NCBI RefSeq assembly: GCF_033473495.1 | Contig: NC_088936.1 | Span: 4,836,001-4,900,000, forward strand | Length of the DNA: 64,000 nucleotides | Direction of reading: 5' to 3' | Source of the DNA: Cercospora beticola | Lineage: Eukaryota; Ascomycota; Dothideomycetes; Mycosphaerellales; Mycosphaerellaceae | Shown: positions 41,501 to 52,092 of the stretch, one piece after another | Layout of the letters: each line of letters begins with the position of its first letter | Numbering within the stretch: the stretch's first letter is position 1 | Translations under genes and position numbers: made by a program | The notes under the pieces: generated by a model | What the model was told of the DNA's origin: nothing | Seen by the model: only the letters and a program-made list of their open reading frames with translations | Databases searched by the model: none

Positions 41501-43290
41501 AGGCAGATGCAACTGTTATGCGACTCGGAAACCGATCCGTATACAACCCTTACGGGGCTTAGCAAAGGCAAAAGATAGAAGAGGAGCACGAGGAGCAGAA
41601 GAGAGTAAAGTTGGAATCGAAGGCATCCAATACGAAACGTAAAAGCAACGATTCAAGCAACAAAAAACAAATCACACCTGTACTGGAGCGGAGGCGTCAT
41701 TTGCGACTTCGACAAGTCTCGGGTAATACACTTGTCTCAGATCACAAATAACCAGCCGTCCATTCAACAAGCGTCAGCATTCTCCCGATGACTTACTGCC
41801 TAGACCAACCGTGCAGATGCAACTGTTGAAGACGCCTTCAAAGCAACTCGTATATCAACTCTGTAGGGAAGCACCAAGACCAAAATGAGCAACAGGACCG
41901 GCAAAACATATTATCGAAGGGAGTTTAAAAATCAAGAAGGAGAGCAAAACAAAGCACACCCGCACGATTGATAGACAACTTCCCTCATCTGGACAAACAC
42001 TGTTATCGAGTTGAGCAAGGCCAACTAGACCAGCCACACTGGCAAGCGTCAGAATTTCCCTAACGACTCACTGCCTAGACCAACCATGCAGATGTGACCG
42101 TTGAAGACACTGCCAGAACAATCCGAATATCATCCTAGCATAGCCATGGGCAGCAAGACAAAAAGGAGCAACACCACCAGCATACCACCATCGACGATAA
42201 TTGTAGACAACCCGCAAATAATTAAGAATGAGTGCAAAAACAAACCACACCTGCACGATAGATAGCCGAAGTGTGCGATCTCTGAAAACTGTTATGGTTT
42301 TCAGCGAAGCCCACTAGATCAGCTATTTAAACCAAACGTCAGCAGAACCTGACGACTTACTGCCTAAACCAATCGTGCAGATGTTACTGTTGAAAACACC
42401 TTCAGAGCAATCCATATATAAACCTCAGAAGACCAAGCATGAGATGGAAGAACATGTTCGGGAAAGGACCATTCTCGATGTCCAAAAGAATACAAAAGAG
42501 CAAAACAAATCACATCCGCACTCTAGCTGGTGACAGGACAAGCATGCCGCTCATCAAATCTATCGTCGATTTGAACCACATCCGCCAACCTGCTATTTGA
42601 AACAAGCGTCAGACTCTTCCTGATGACTTACTGCCTAAGCCAACTGTGCAGATGCGACCGTTAAGAACACCCCCAAGACAATTCGTATATCATCCCTACC
42701 ATAGCCATGGGCAGTAGGAATTAGCAAAGCAAAAGGAGGAAAGCGTTCTAGCATCGAAGACAATCAAAGACGAGCCGCGAAAAAAAAAAAACAAGAATGC
42801 AGGCAAAACAAATCACATCCACACCCCCAGCTAGTGGCTACCTTGTTCCAGGACGTTGATGGATGCGATTATCGATTCCGACGAACTAGTAGCACGAGAC
42901 AGCCAATTGAACAAGCGTCAGACTCTCCCTGACGACTTACTGCCTCAGCCAATCATGCAGATGTGATCGTTAGCACCAACAACAACACACCATACATAAA
43001 GCCTATCAATTCGCTGTCCGAGTACAAAACCAAAAGAGGAGAGAGACTGAAAAGCCCCCAAAGGAAAAAAGGCATATGAAGGGCAAAAGAGAAACAGAGA
43101 TAGGTCTTCTTAGCAGCAAAACAAATCACACCCGCACCTAAGCCGGCTGTAGTGTGCGACCTTGACATGGTACGAACCTACACATCGGTTCCTGCCAGCC
43201 AGACCGGACGAGCCGAATCAACAAGCATCAGCAGCAACCTGACGACTTACTGCTTGTGCTGAGGAGGCAGATGTGACTGTTGGAAGGACG
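38590..43290 (-). repeat. Tandem array of about 16 degenerate units of 260-310 bp
   Basis: A conserved core, GACGACTTACTGCTTGAGC then about 8 nt then GCAGATGTGATCGTT (plus-strand reading), recurs near 38606, 38968, 39470, 39817, 40096, 40368, 40637, 40919, 41181, 41478, 41788, 42061, 42350, 42620, 42930 and 43240. Spacing is 262-310 bp for most units and larger (347-502) at the left end. About 130 bp before each core lies AAACAAATCACATCTGC, the inverted complement of GCAGATGTGAT. Just before the core is CGTCAG, 5-10 nt, CTGACG, a small hairpin. On the minus strand the core reads AAGCA|GTAAGTCGTC, a perfect splice donor, and TGCAG or similar follows the inverted repeat like an acceptor. The exon-like segments I measured vary (155-191 nt) and do not keep one length modulo three, so they are not protein-coding exons. 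It could be a satellite, a spliced non-coding RNA or an array of TIR-bearing elements. Confidence 0.85.
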
Positions 43291-43897
43291 ATAAGCTGAA
43301 GGAGATATGAATGCTGGTCAGGGGTGAGCAGTCTGAACTGAAGTGAGAGAAAAATCTTACCGGGAGAAGATGAACCTGCATGGCATCCGCCCAAGTTGAA
43401 CCATTGCAGAGCCGCAGAAGGTAATGAGACGATCCTCGCTTGAACTTGGTTGGTAAATGCAAAAAAGAATATCTTTCGTTGTCATATACTTCGCACATAC
43501 ACACACAAATAATCTTTCTCTTCCTACAGGTACAAGAACAAGAACGCTCTCACGCTGTGTTTCCCCTCTTCCCTCTCTTCAACCCCAGAAGCTGTTGGAC
43601 TCGTCTCTGGTCGCTTGCCCTCTCATTTCATGCTTTCAGTCTCTGTTTTTGGAACAGCCATTGCTTGCTCGATCTGGACCACACATATTACAGAACATTT
43701 TTCGCCTTCCGTGCCTTTTTCTTACACACTCGAATCCGTCCCCGCCCTTGCCGTCACCGCAGCTCGCCGCCCAGGTCCGTGATTTGCGCCAGTCGCTAAG
43801 AGAATTGTTTCCGATTGTTCGATTGGAAGAAAGTCGTAAGCCAAGCCTGGCCAGGACGCGATTGATGTATTGTTGCTGAAAGGAGATCGTTGTATCT

Positions 43898-45628
43898 TCA
43901 CTCCGTCAAGCACTCGTACAAATAAATGCAGCCAAACACCAAGAATGCAATCGCGCCGCCGATAGTGACAACCCTCATAGACACTCGACCTGCCAGAGCT
44001 CGTCCGCCAATGACTGCCACACCGGTACAGCACGCGTGTCCAGCGATGGCGCCTAGCGTCACGAGCCAGTAGTCCTGTCCAGCAGCCATGGCAATTGTTG
44101 CGATCTGACTCCTGTCACCCCATTCACCGAGGAATGTCATGATGAATGTTTGCACCCACGCGGGACTCAGCACCAGACTGAACAAGTTTTCCAGACCTGC
44201 GCCGCCGCCACGCCTGCTGGGAGGAGAAGGACTTCTCGACAGAGGAGGTGAGAGCTCGCCTTTGCCTCTCCCTCGCCCAGCCTCGATTTCGTAAGCGGAT
44301 AAGCTGTGATCGCTCTTGCTGTTGCCCCTCTTTCGCATACTATGCTCCTTCTCTTCCAATTCCGCCTCGACTTCACGTAGCTCTTCTCCGATGCCAGCAT
44401 CCTTAGGCATCTCAAGCCCCTCTTTCAAGCTCTTTGCGCCAAAGACGAAGAACAAGATGGCCGCGGCGAAAGTGGTAAATTTCTTCGGCAGGAGCGCGGG
44501 GAAGGCGTGGCCGAGGACGGCAGAGAGGACGGTCATGGCAATAAGAGCGGAGATGGCGGCGCTGAAGACGAGTAATCGGGCGTGGCGCATGGCCATGAGG
44601 GCAGCGACGAGAAAGGTCTTGTCGCCAATTTCGGAGAAGATGATCATGGTGAAGGAGAGACCGAAGGAGTGGAACCATTCGTGCCATTCCATGTCTGAAG
44701 TGGACTTGGAGATGGGTGTGGATGATGAAGGGGTGGAGCTGCCGCTGCCGCTGTTGCTGTTGGCCTTGGGCGGTTTCAGGTTGGTCTTGCCCTCAGTCTC
44801 TGGCATGGTGTCGACGAGCCATTTGTCCCGGCCACCTCCTGCGTTCACTGGAGGACCAAAATCGTCACTTGTGCCCGTTGTAGGCACTTTTGCATCGGGA
44901 TGGGGAATGTTGTGGGGTTTGGGTGGAAGGTTCGCAGGCTTCTCCAATCCGTATCCTGAATCGCCATAGTCGCCTCCCTTTTTCGCGCCTGCTACCTTCT
45001 CCCCTGTGATAGCATCAACTGCCTCCCCAGATAGCCGCTTCTCCGCATCAACACTTTCAATATGCTTTTCCTCACTATGTGGAAGTGGAGGCGCCTTTTG
45101 TGGCATCTGAGGTGTTTTCTGCTCGGCGACAACTCCCTCCTTCTCCTTGCGATCCTTCGTCTTCTCGCTGATGCCGCCTTCCGTCCCTGTTGTTCCCTTC
45201 TTCGGCGGTGTTCGCGTATCATCGTTCATGACTCCATCATTCTTCTCGGGAATGTCCTGGCCACCAAAGTTGCTGAGCGAAGTAGGCTTTGGCTTGGGAC
45301 CAACAGCAGCATCGCCTTTTGCCTTCTTCGAGCCATCTTCGGCAGGGCGATCCACAAAGGGACCTGCGTGTGGCTTGCCATCCAGTCCATCTACAGGCGC
45401 ATCCTCTGTGCCCTTGTATATCCGAGTCGATTTGGCATTGGGTGGATTCGCAGCAGCAGCAGCATCGCCGGCGGCCTTTCGTATAGGGTCTGCACCTTTT
45501 ATGCGGTTGAGGGACAGGATCTCCTCGTTGGATAGGACCTCAGTGCCCTCTTTTGCAGCGGCATTCTGGGCTGCAGCCAATGATGGCGCAAGCAATAGTA
45601 ACAGTGGCGACGCTCGCCGGAGCCGCAT
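43898..45628 (-). CDS. GDT1: Gdt1/TMEM165-family Mn2+/Ca2+ transporter
   Basis: A single exon encodes 576 residues. A signal peptide is present (MRLRRASPLLLLLAPSLAAAQ). About 290 residues of low-complexity, Pro/Lys/Gly-rich sequence follow before the membrane domain. The two signature motifs are E-I-G-D-K-T (333-338) and E-W-G-D-R-S (502-507), each opening a three-helix bundle. The halves are joined by a charged linker with SRSPSPPSRR. The family exchanges Mn2+ or Ca2+ across the Golgi membrane and supports glycosylation. Yeast Gdt1 has 280 residues, so the long lumenal extension is unusual here. It is divergent from the Myb gene at 46431. Confidence 0.88.
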   Translation of the reverse strand: MRLRRASPLLLLLAPSLAAAQNAAAKEGTEVLSNEEILSLNRIKGADPIRKAAGDAAAAANPPNAKSTRIYKGTEDAPVDGLDGKPHAGPFVDRPAEDGSKKAKGDAAVGPKPKPTSLSNFGGQDIPEKNDGVMNDDTRTPPKKGTTGTEGGISEKTKDRKEKEGVVAEQKTPQMPQKAPPLPHSEEKHIESVDAEKRLSGEAVDAITGEKVAGAKKGGDYGDSGYGLEKPANLPPKPHNIPHPDAKVPTTGTSDDFGPPVNAGGGRDKWLVDTMPETEGKTNLKPPKANSNSGSGSSTPSSSTPISKSTSDMEWHEWFHSFGLSFTMIIFSEIGDKTFLVAALMAMRHARLLVFSAAISALIAMTVLSAVLGHAFPALLPKKFTTFAAAILFFVFGAKSLKEGLEMPKDAGIGEELREVEAELEEKEHSMRKRGNSKSDHSLSAYEIEAGRGRGKGELSPPLSRSPSPPSRRGGGAGLENLFSLVLSPAWVQTFIMTFLGEWGDRSQIATIAMAAGQDYWLVTLGAIAGHACCTGVAVIGGRALAGRVSMRVVTIGGAIAFLVFGCIYLYECLTE

Positions 45629-46430
45629 TGTGATGAATATGTAAAGGAGATGTAGAAGAGAAAGGTCGTCAGGAGGAAGGAATCCTCAGGACGGAACCAG
45701 CAGTGCCCAAGGAGAGATGCAGCAGACTCGGTAGTGCCCGTGGCACGTCTCGCTGACGTGGGCAAGTCGGAGGAGAGTGGTCGGGAGCCGCGGGCGAGGA
45801 GGAATGGAAGCGCGCAGTGGGCGGCGGTGGTGGTACAAAGAGCGGAGGAGACACGACAAAAGATGGGCAAGTGGGCGGTGGTCGAGACGTTTGAGAAAGA
45901 GAGGTCGCAGCAGCTGCGGCAGGCATGTGTCTGTTCATCACGACCATGTCACTCACCCGCCCGCGTTCAGGGGATCGCGCATCCTGCTTGGCACTACCGC
46001 CGCCTCATCCGTTCTCGCGCAACGTCTACAAGATTGCCAATACGGAAGGATGCGCGACTTCCAATGCCATGCCTCGGCTCGGTCCTATTGAACCCCGCGG
46101 AGGAGTGTGACAATTCACCAGGGACCGCAAGAGCGAGAGTGGTGAAGCAGGAGAGCGGCAGGAGAACAGTAGTTGGCAGCGGAGAAAGGCAAAGAAGGCA
46201 AGCTCGGCAGGGCTGTGAAGAAACGCTGCGTGACGTTGCTGCCTGAACGACGCTCGTTGCTGCCTTAGCCGCAGCTCGCCCGCTCTGTTATTCGACTAGG
46301 GTCACGCACCCTAATCTCGCTCCAAACAACTCTCACCAACACTCACCGCGCCGCCGTCGACGACGAGTCTGTCGGACGGCATAGTTTGAGGCAGTGCGCC
46401 TGGCTTGCAAATTGCTGCATTGCCATCAAA
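45629..46430. promoter_or_regulatory. Divergent promoter region of GDT1 and the Myb gene
   Basis: An 802-bp spacer between two divergent starts. Frames seen here are short, GC-rich and overlap on opposite strands. No specific site is recognised. Confidence 0.5.
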
Positions 46431-49034
46431 ATGGCCAAGGCATACTCTGCAACGGCGCCAGGCGAAACGACTGCAGCTCCCCCTCCAACGACGCGTCGCA
46501 CAACGCGTAGTCAGAGCGCAGAACCCCAACAAATCGAAAAGACCAATGCAGGAACTGCGAAGAATGGTGAAGATGCGTCCAACACATCGGCGAAGAGAGG
46601 CGCTCGTCAGACGAAAACAAAGGATGTTGTTGAAGGTACGCTTGTAGTAGCGAGTGGTTTTGAGCTGATCGGAAGCCGGCCGCCGAGCGCCGTTGTACCC
46701 CGAAGCGAATATGCACTGACTGCTGCCCCAGAACTGCCCACTGTCGACGAGAACAGCCTCTTTGTCGGAGAAGATGCCGATGCCGATGCGGAGGCCGAAG
46801 AGGACGTTGATGCACGCCTCGACGAGCAGTTAAATGGAAGTCCTCGTCGCAACTCGATTGGCTCTGCCTTCTCCGGCACAACTGCAAAGACGTCTTTCTC
46901 TCAGGATGAGATTAACAAACTTGATCATGAAGTCATCTGCGATGTCTTGCCAGACATTCTCTCTGCTGCCGAAAGATTGACGCAATTGCTGGTGCCGAAC
47001 GGTGCCAACACGCCTCCTGAGACATGGAAGGAGATCAAGCGCAGTGGTTCAAAGCATAACAAGCTCTTCACAACACGATGGGAATCGTTACGCATCCACA
47101 AGCCGAGTTTGACCAGCGTCGAATACATCGAGCCACGCTATGTGCTACGTGCTCTGTTGAACGTCGCATCTATGGCTGAGGTCCAGCCTGCTGCGTGGCG
47201 ACCTGACAATGTGCTTTACAAGATCAATATGGCCCTCATGCTCCGCACCGTGCTCGTTCAGTGTGATCCCGCAGACTGGACAGAGGAAGCCACAGGGGCT
47301 CTTGAAAGTCTGGATATGGCATTCCCAGCATGCATTGCAGGCGGCGAATTCAAGTTCGCTGCGCTTGATCTCTGGCTGGAACTTGCTGCACATGTGACTA
47401 TCCACAGGCTGGAAGCTGCCATCGAATCTGAGCCGAACTTCTCTGCCCACGAAGAGATTGACAATGTCTTCTACGACGCAGACAGCGAATTTAAACATGC
47501 AAAGACTCTGGGCCTTGCTTCTGCGAATCAGGAAGACTTCGCGCGGGCAATGGAAATGGTTAACCAGCGCATCAGTGTTCTCAAGGAGCCATTTGGCCAG
47601 GACGACGGAAAGGATGCAACTGCGGCCAACGGATATCTCAAAGCGCAATTCCGCTGGGACGATTTCCGATCACATGCCTTGCGTTACTTTGACGCGCGCA
47701 TTGCAGAAGTGAACAATCGCATCGAAGCTGCCGGCGGCGTACAGACCATCGTCTCTGGTCTCGAACAGGAAGTCGAGCGTCGCGCCAGTGAGAAGATCGC
47801 TGAGCAGATGAAAGGCACATACAAGAAACCTGGTACTCCGAGGCAAAGCCTGGGCGGCAAGAGCGCTATCGCTTTGCTGAAGGGCCATGAAAAGCGCCTC
47901 TCTGACCAAGTGCCGGCAGCTGGAGCTCCGGCGCCTGTTGCAAGCATGTATCCCACAAATGACACGCTTCAGGATAGCGATGTGATTACGCACGACTTTG
48001 CCACAGGTCAGCGATCTGAAGTGGACCAAGACAGCTTGGAAGGTCCGACCGAAGTACAGTCCACAGCACAGCAAGCACTGGCGAGCTTTGCAGCCACGCA
48101 GAAGCAAAATGCGAGGAAAGCTAAAGCACGACTGCTTGATCGACAAGAGAATGCTGTGCGAGTCAGTAGCGAAATGTACATGGACTCTCAGACTCAAGCT
48201 TCGGCTGCGACCGGAAAGCGAAGTCGTGCGCAGATGGAGGAAGAAGTGCCTGAAGACTTCGACCCCACCCAGGACGATGGTTTCGAAAATGATACCCGCA
48301 ACCATAACGATGCTGCGCAACGCCGCGCAGAAGTTGCCTTCCAAGAAAGAGCACCGCAACGGTTCCCTACCATTGAGCGTCGAAGTGATGCCGACGTCGG
48401 CCCCTCAACCCACGAATGGATCTCAGGCACCGCTCCCAGCCCATCCAAACGCCAACGCAAGAACCCAGGTTCTGCAATCCCACCGCCTCGCCCAGCACCC
48501 GCTCCGGAGGACGGCGAACTCCCAATGAGTGAGTTCTACAAGCAAGCCAAGCTCGACGCCAAATACAACCGCGTTCTCGCTCCAGCCGCCCCAGTCCGAA
48601 CCGAACGAACCCCCTGGTCCGACGAAGAAGAAGCCGCGCTCATCGATCTAATTGTCGACCACGTCGCCGACGACGAGAAAATCGGCTACTCCAACCTCAA
48701 AGCCATCGATCAATCCCTCGAAGAATCCGGAGAAGCCAAACTTTCCCGTCGCTCAGCGGAAGATATTCGATTCAAAGCCCGGAATATGAAATTGACTTTA
48801 CTGTTGGCTGAGAGGAAATTACCGAGGAATTGGGATAAAGTTATATTGGATAAAAAGGCGATTGATCGCTTGGCGCAGAGGGGGATTCCGTATGATCAAG
48901 GACGCAGTCGAGCTGCTGCGAGGGTGAATAATCCTTTGGGGCAGGCGAGGCCTAGGGCGAGTGTTACGCCTTCGCACACGCCTGTTTATTCGCATAGTCC
49001 GGGGGTGAGGTATGAGTCGGGAGGTATCCTATGA
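46431..49034 (+). CDS. Myb/telobox-domain protein, possible Taz1/TRF-like telomere binder
   Basis: The start at 46431 (MAKAYSATAPG) gives 867 residues in one exon. A longer in-frame ATG exists at 46386, but its 15 codons look like leader. After a basic disordered N-terminus, residues about 160-420 form an all-helical domain (CDVLPDILSAAERLTQLL onward) that could be TRF-homology-like. A disordered middle follows, then a C-terminal Myb/SANT repeat, RTPWSDEEEAALIDLIVDH, whose third helix contains EDIRFKARNMK. This resembles the telobox core (V-D-L-K-D-K-W-R-N). In the TRF/Taz1/Tbf1 group a C-terminal telobox Myb binds TTAGGG. Placement in that group is inference from layout and the helix-3 motif. 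A generic Myb regulator is the alternative. Confidence 0.6.
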   Translation: MAKAYSATAPGETTAAPPPTTRRTTRSQSAEPQQIEKTNAGTAKNGEDASNTSAKRGARQTKTKDVVEGTLVVASGFELIGSRPPSAVVPRSEYALTAAPELPTVDENSLFVGEDADADAEAEEDVDARLDEQLNGSPRRNSIGSAFSGTTAKTSFSQDEINKLDHEVICDVLPDILSAAERLTQLLVPNGANTPPETWKEIKRSGSKHNKLFTTRWESLRIHKPSLTSVEYIEPRYVLRALLNVASMAEVQPAAWRPDNVLYKINMALMLRTVLVQCDPADWTEEATGALESLDMAFPACIAGGEFKFAALDLWLELAAHVTIHRLEAAIESEPNFSAHEEIDNVFYDADSEFKHAKTLGLASANQEDFARAMEMVNQRISVLKEPFGQDDGKDATAANGYLKAQFRWDDFRSHALRYFDARIAEVNNRIEAAGGVQTIVSGLEQEVERRASEKIAEQMKGTYKKPGTPRQSLGGKSAIALLKGHEKRLSDQVPAAGAPAPVASMYPTNDTLQDSDVITHDFATGQRSEVDQDSLEGPTEVQSTAQQALASFAATQKQNARKAKARLLDRQENAVRVSSEMYMDSQTQASAATGKRSRAQMEEEVPEDFDPTQDDGFENDTRNHNDAAQRRAEVAFQERAPQRFPTIERRSDADVGPSTHEWISGTAPSPSKRQRKNPGSAIPPPRPAPAPEDGELPMSEFYKQAKLDAKYNRVLAPAAPVRTERTPWSDEEEAALIDLIVDHVADDEKIGYSNLKAIDQSLEESGEAKLSRRSAEDIRFKARNMKLTLLLAERKLPRNWDKVILDKKAIDRLAQRGIPYDQGRSRAAARVNNPLGQARPRASVTPSHTPVYSHSPGVRYESGGIL

Positions 49035-49567
49035 GGACTGGGCAGACTTCGGCATGTACGTGGCGAGTGTCCGTGGAATAATTGTTCACGCGATTGTATG
49101 AATAATGAATTGGGTGGTGTTTCTTGAGAGTGAGGGGGAAAATTCTTGGATTATCAAGTGAGTTATTTCGTATCGCAAAAGTCCAACAGATTACGCTGGT
49201 TGGTTCCCACATACTGTACGAAGCAGACGTGAGGTTCGTAATTGGGCCCTCTGTATCCCTTTCGATACTTTTGAGGCCGCCGAATGAGTTCATCACACAC
49301 TTCGACATTCCGATTTCTCTGGTAACACGATTGGTCGAACCAGATCGGCAGGTTATGGTGTAAAGCTACCAGCGATTAAATTTCTAGGCACTTTTTTTTC
49401 TCTCTTTTCTTCTTCTTTGGATTTGGCAGATGGTGTGTACATATATTACCCACCTGCTGCTGATATACTGCGAGTGACTTCTTCGTACCGACTGGAATCG
49501 TGTTCACTGCCCTTGTCTCTGCACATCTTCTGCCAACCAAGGCATTAGATCTCCGCCCGCCTCAGAA
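49035..49567. other. Intergenic
   Basis: 3' UTR of the Myb gene and promoter of the F-box gene, with a pyrimidine tract at 49390..49420. No gene is recognised. Confidence 0.5.
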
Positions 49568-50686
49568 ATGGCAGACTCCAACCCCAAGAGAACTCGCTCC
49601 CAAGCTTCAGGTGCAAGTAATCCACCAAAGAGAAAGAGAAAGCCAGCATCCTACCCAATGCCCAAGAGACGCAAGACCACACCGAAGAAGACAAAACTCC
49701 CCTTCATCCCAGCGCCTCTCCCTCCCGCCGCCGAAGGCCTCCAACACGCGGTTTTTGATACCACAGAACTCCTCGAGAATATCCTCGTCCACCTTCCAGT
49801 GGAAGATATTTACAAAGTACGAGAAGTAAACAAGTACTGGAAAGAAGTCATTCACACTTCCCCTTCGATTCTTTGTAAATTATTCGTCAACATCCAAGAA
49901 CCCAAACGAATCTGGACGAAAAGTTTCTCTTCCTCATCGGAGAAATTCAAACTCGCTCCTTCAGCTCCAGCTCCAGCAGCAGGAGGAGGAGGAGGAAGCA
50001 AACCAACAACAACAAAATTGAGCCTTGTCGAAGGATTCGAAATCCGCGAGAAAATGGGTCTGGTTGGTCACTTACCCATCCTTCTGAACGGATTAGAAAA
50101 ACTGAATCTCCGACCCGTACGCTTGAATCCTTTCCTGGGAATACTGAATTGTCATATCGCGTCCCAGCGCTCATGGGCGTCACATGAAAGAATGACAGGC
50201 GACTGGGTGGAAGAAGTGGAGGTTTCTTTTAACGATGTGGATCGACAGCGATGGCGGGATTGGATTGGAATGGAGGATTCGTTATTCATGTCAGCGCAAA
50301 TTACGGATCCTCCGACGAGGAGGGTGACGTTTAGTCAGAGAGTACGAGGGTGTGTTTCTCATGGAGAGGGGTGTGCGGTGGAAGCGAGGGTGGATTGTGA
50401 TTTTGAGTGTGAGGAGAAGTTTTGGAGGCGAGGGGGAGGTGTGATGATGAAGGATGTTTTTCGGTTGTTGGGTTTGGGGTTGGGGGTTGGGAGGGTGATT
50501 GAAGGGAATGAGACGATTACTTCGAATGAGATTACGAGGTTGGGACCGGTTGTGAGGTTTGCGAAGATGAAGGGACATGATTTGCGGGATGAGGTGCAAT
50601 ATGTTATGAGGTTGCATTCGAGTGTTGTGCCGTCTGAGGAGGAGTGGGCGGACATGGAGAAGGTAGAGGAAGGGAGAGCGGAATAG
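49568..50686 (+). CDS. F-box protein
   Basis: A single exon encodes 372 residues. A basic, nuclear-localisation-like N-terminus (KRKRKPASYPMPKRRK) precedes an F-box at about 62-105: FDTTELLENILVHLPVEDI, YKVREVNKYWKEVI. The rest has no recognised repeat, so the substrate-binding part is unknown. F-box proteins link substrates to SCF ubiquitin ligases through Skp1. Base composition changes sharply from C/A-rich before about 50140 to G-rich after about 50220, near the middle of the gene, and the late part is rich in Val, Gly and Glu codons. Confidence 0.75.
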   Translation: MADSNPKRTRSQASGASNPPKRKRKPASYPMPKRRKTTPKKTKLPFIPAPLPPAAEGLQHAVFDTTELLENILVHLPVEDIYKVREVNKYWKEVIHTSPSILCKLFVNIQEPKRIWTKSFSSSSEKFKLAPSAPAPAAGGGGGSKPTTTKLSLVEGFEIREKMGLVGHLPILLNGLEKLNLRPVRLNPFLGILNCHIASQRSWASHERMTGDWVEEVEVSFNDVDRQRWRDWIGMEDSLFMSAQITDPPTRRVTFSQRVRGCVSHGEGCAVEARVDCDFECEEKFWRRGGGVMMKDVFRLLGLGLGVGRVIEGNETITSNEITRLGPVVRFAKMKGHDLRDEVQYVMRLHSSVVPSEEEWADMEKVEEGRAE

Positions 50687-52092
50687 ATTATCGCGTCGTG
50701 GAGTGTCGACTGCCGGAGGTCGCGTAGAATGCCTTCCAAAATCTGGTCATGGACCGGCGGCTGTGTGCTGATCGGAAGGACGAGATGAAATGTTGTGTAA
50801 CATCAAGCGCAAAGCCCATTTTCGATTTGAGAATTCATGAGGCTGAGATCGTGTGTCTTCGTCTTTTTGTTCGCGTGCGCGGAATTTTATGAAAGCGTGC
50901 GTTCGTTTACAGGTTTGCTTTCTGGCGGGCATTCGAGATTCACATGGAGGAACGGTCGACCGAAGGTAGCTGCGCGATGCATTTTCTCCAAGGCCGCGCT
51001 GTACTCAAACTCTTGCAGACTGTCTGAAAGCTGCCTCGTCTAGATTTGGAAGGGTTTCAGTAACTTAGTCAGTAGTTCGCTAGCGTTAGTTAGAGATAGA
51101 GAAATGGTTCGCGCCAAGTCCAAAGACGCATTTTCGAAAAACTCCTGCAGCTCCAAGTTGACGACCTGTGTTCCAGTGGTGTCCGATCGTGGTGATGCCC
51201 GATGCTTGTAGCTCTTCAGAGCTTTCTTTTCGGACGCCAGCTGCTTACTCTGTTGCAGGCCATTACGGCGTGGCTTTGTGCGCTCCACAAGCTGGTCTCG
51301 GCAGTCATGCACCACTCCGGTTTCGCGATGATGACTGTGCCAACAAGGCGTGCTGAACATGGCATGAAAGACTCAAGTCATGGCCAACGACAGAGGGCGA
51401 GCAGTATATGGAGTGGTCGGGATCCGAAAAGTGCAGATGCATGGGTGGTGCGCTCGAGCGGCCAGAAGCTCGGCACGGAGATTCTTTTTTGTGTGGTTCA
51501 GGAGCTATCTGCTGCCACCGATCTTCCGGCCCATGGGGTTGGCTTGACTTCTCTAGCTGAGGCAAACCAGGGGCCGAGAAGGTAAGGCAATCTGCGGCAG
51601 ATTATGTGGTTTGCGTACTTCGGCGCGCGTTCCAGCGTGCCAATTGGAAGAAAGGGAGGCAGGCGCAAGGTTCCCAACAGCTCTGCAATTCACCGTGGCG
51701 TGAGCTGTGCGGTGTGCGAGAAGCTGTGGTGAGTCTGTACGAGGCACAGGCAGTAATTCGACCGCCTGTACCGGATGGCGAAAGAAGGAAAGAAAGGATG
51801 GGCACGGTAGGGCAAGGCAGCATCGATACGGTTATGGTTACAGTACAGTTTTGATGACAAGATCTTTAGATGGCACAGCATGGCAGATACGAAGGCCCAT
51901 GTCAGGAGAGGCTGAGATGAGGTGCTCGGTGTTGGTGCTGATCAGCGATGTTGTGACCTAAAATTGGAAGGGGCACGAAGGGGAAGCTTCGAGACGCGTG
52001 CCTGCTGCGCTGGCCGCAAGTGGTCGTCAATAGACGCTCTGCACGTGACACTGTCATTCACTTGTCCGCGCCTTCCGCTGTCCAGCACCACC
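50687..52092. other. Intergenic, no gene recognised
   Basis: 1.4 kb with short frames on both strands and no motif. The last few hundred bases are probably the promoter and start of the long hacA leader. Confidence 0.45.

Noticed and set aside
38590..43290. CRISPR array
   Set aside because: Units are 260-310 bp, strongly diverged and lie in a fungal nuclear genome; no short identical repeats with uniform spacers.
39486..43504. Short minus-strand ORFs in the tandem array, several ending in SHLPP-like sequences
   Set aside because: The shared ends come from the repeated core. Frames differ between units and exon-like lengths do not keep one phase, so I do not call proteins.
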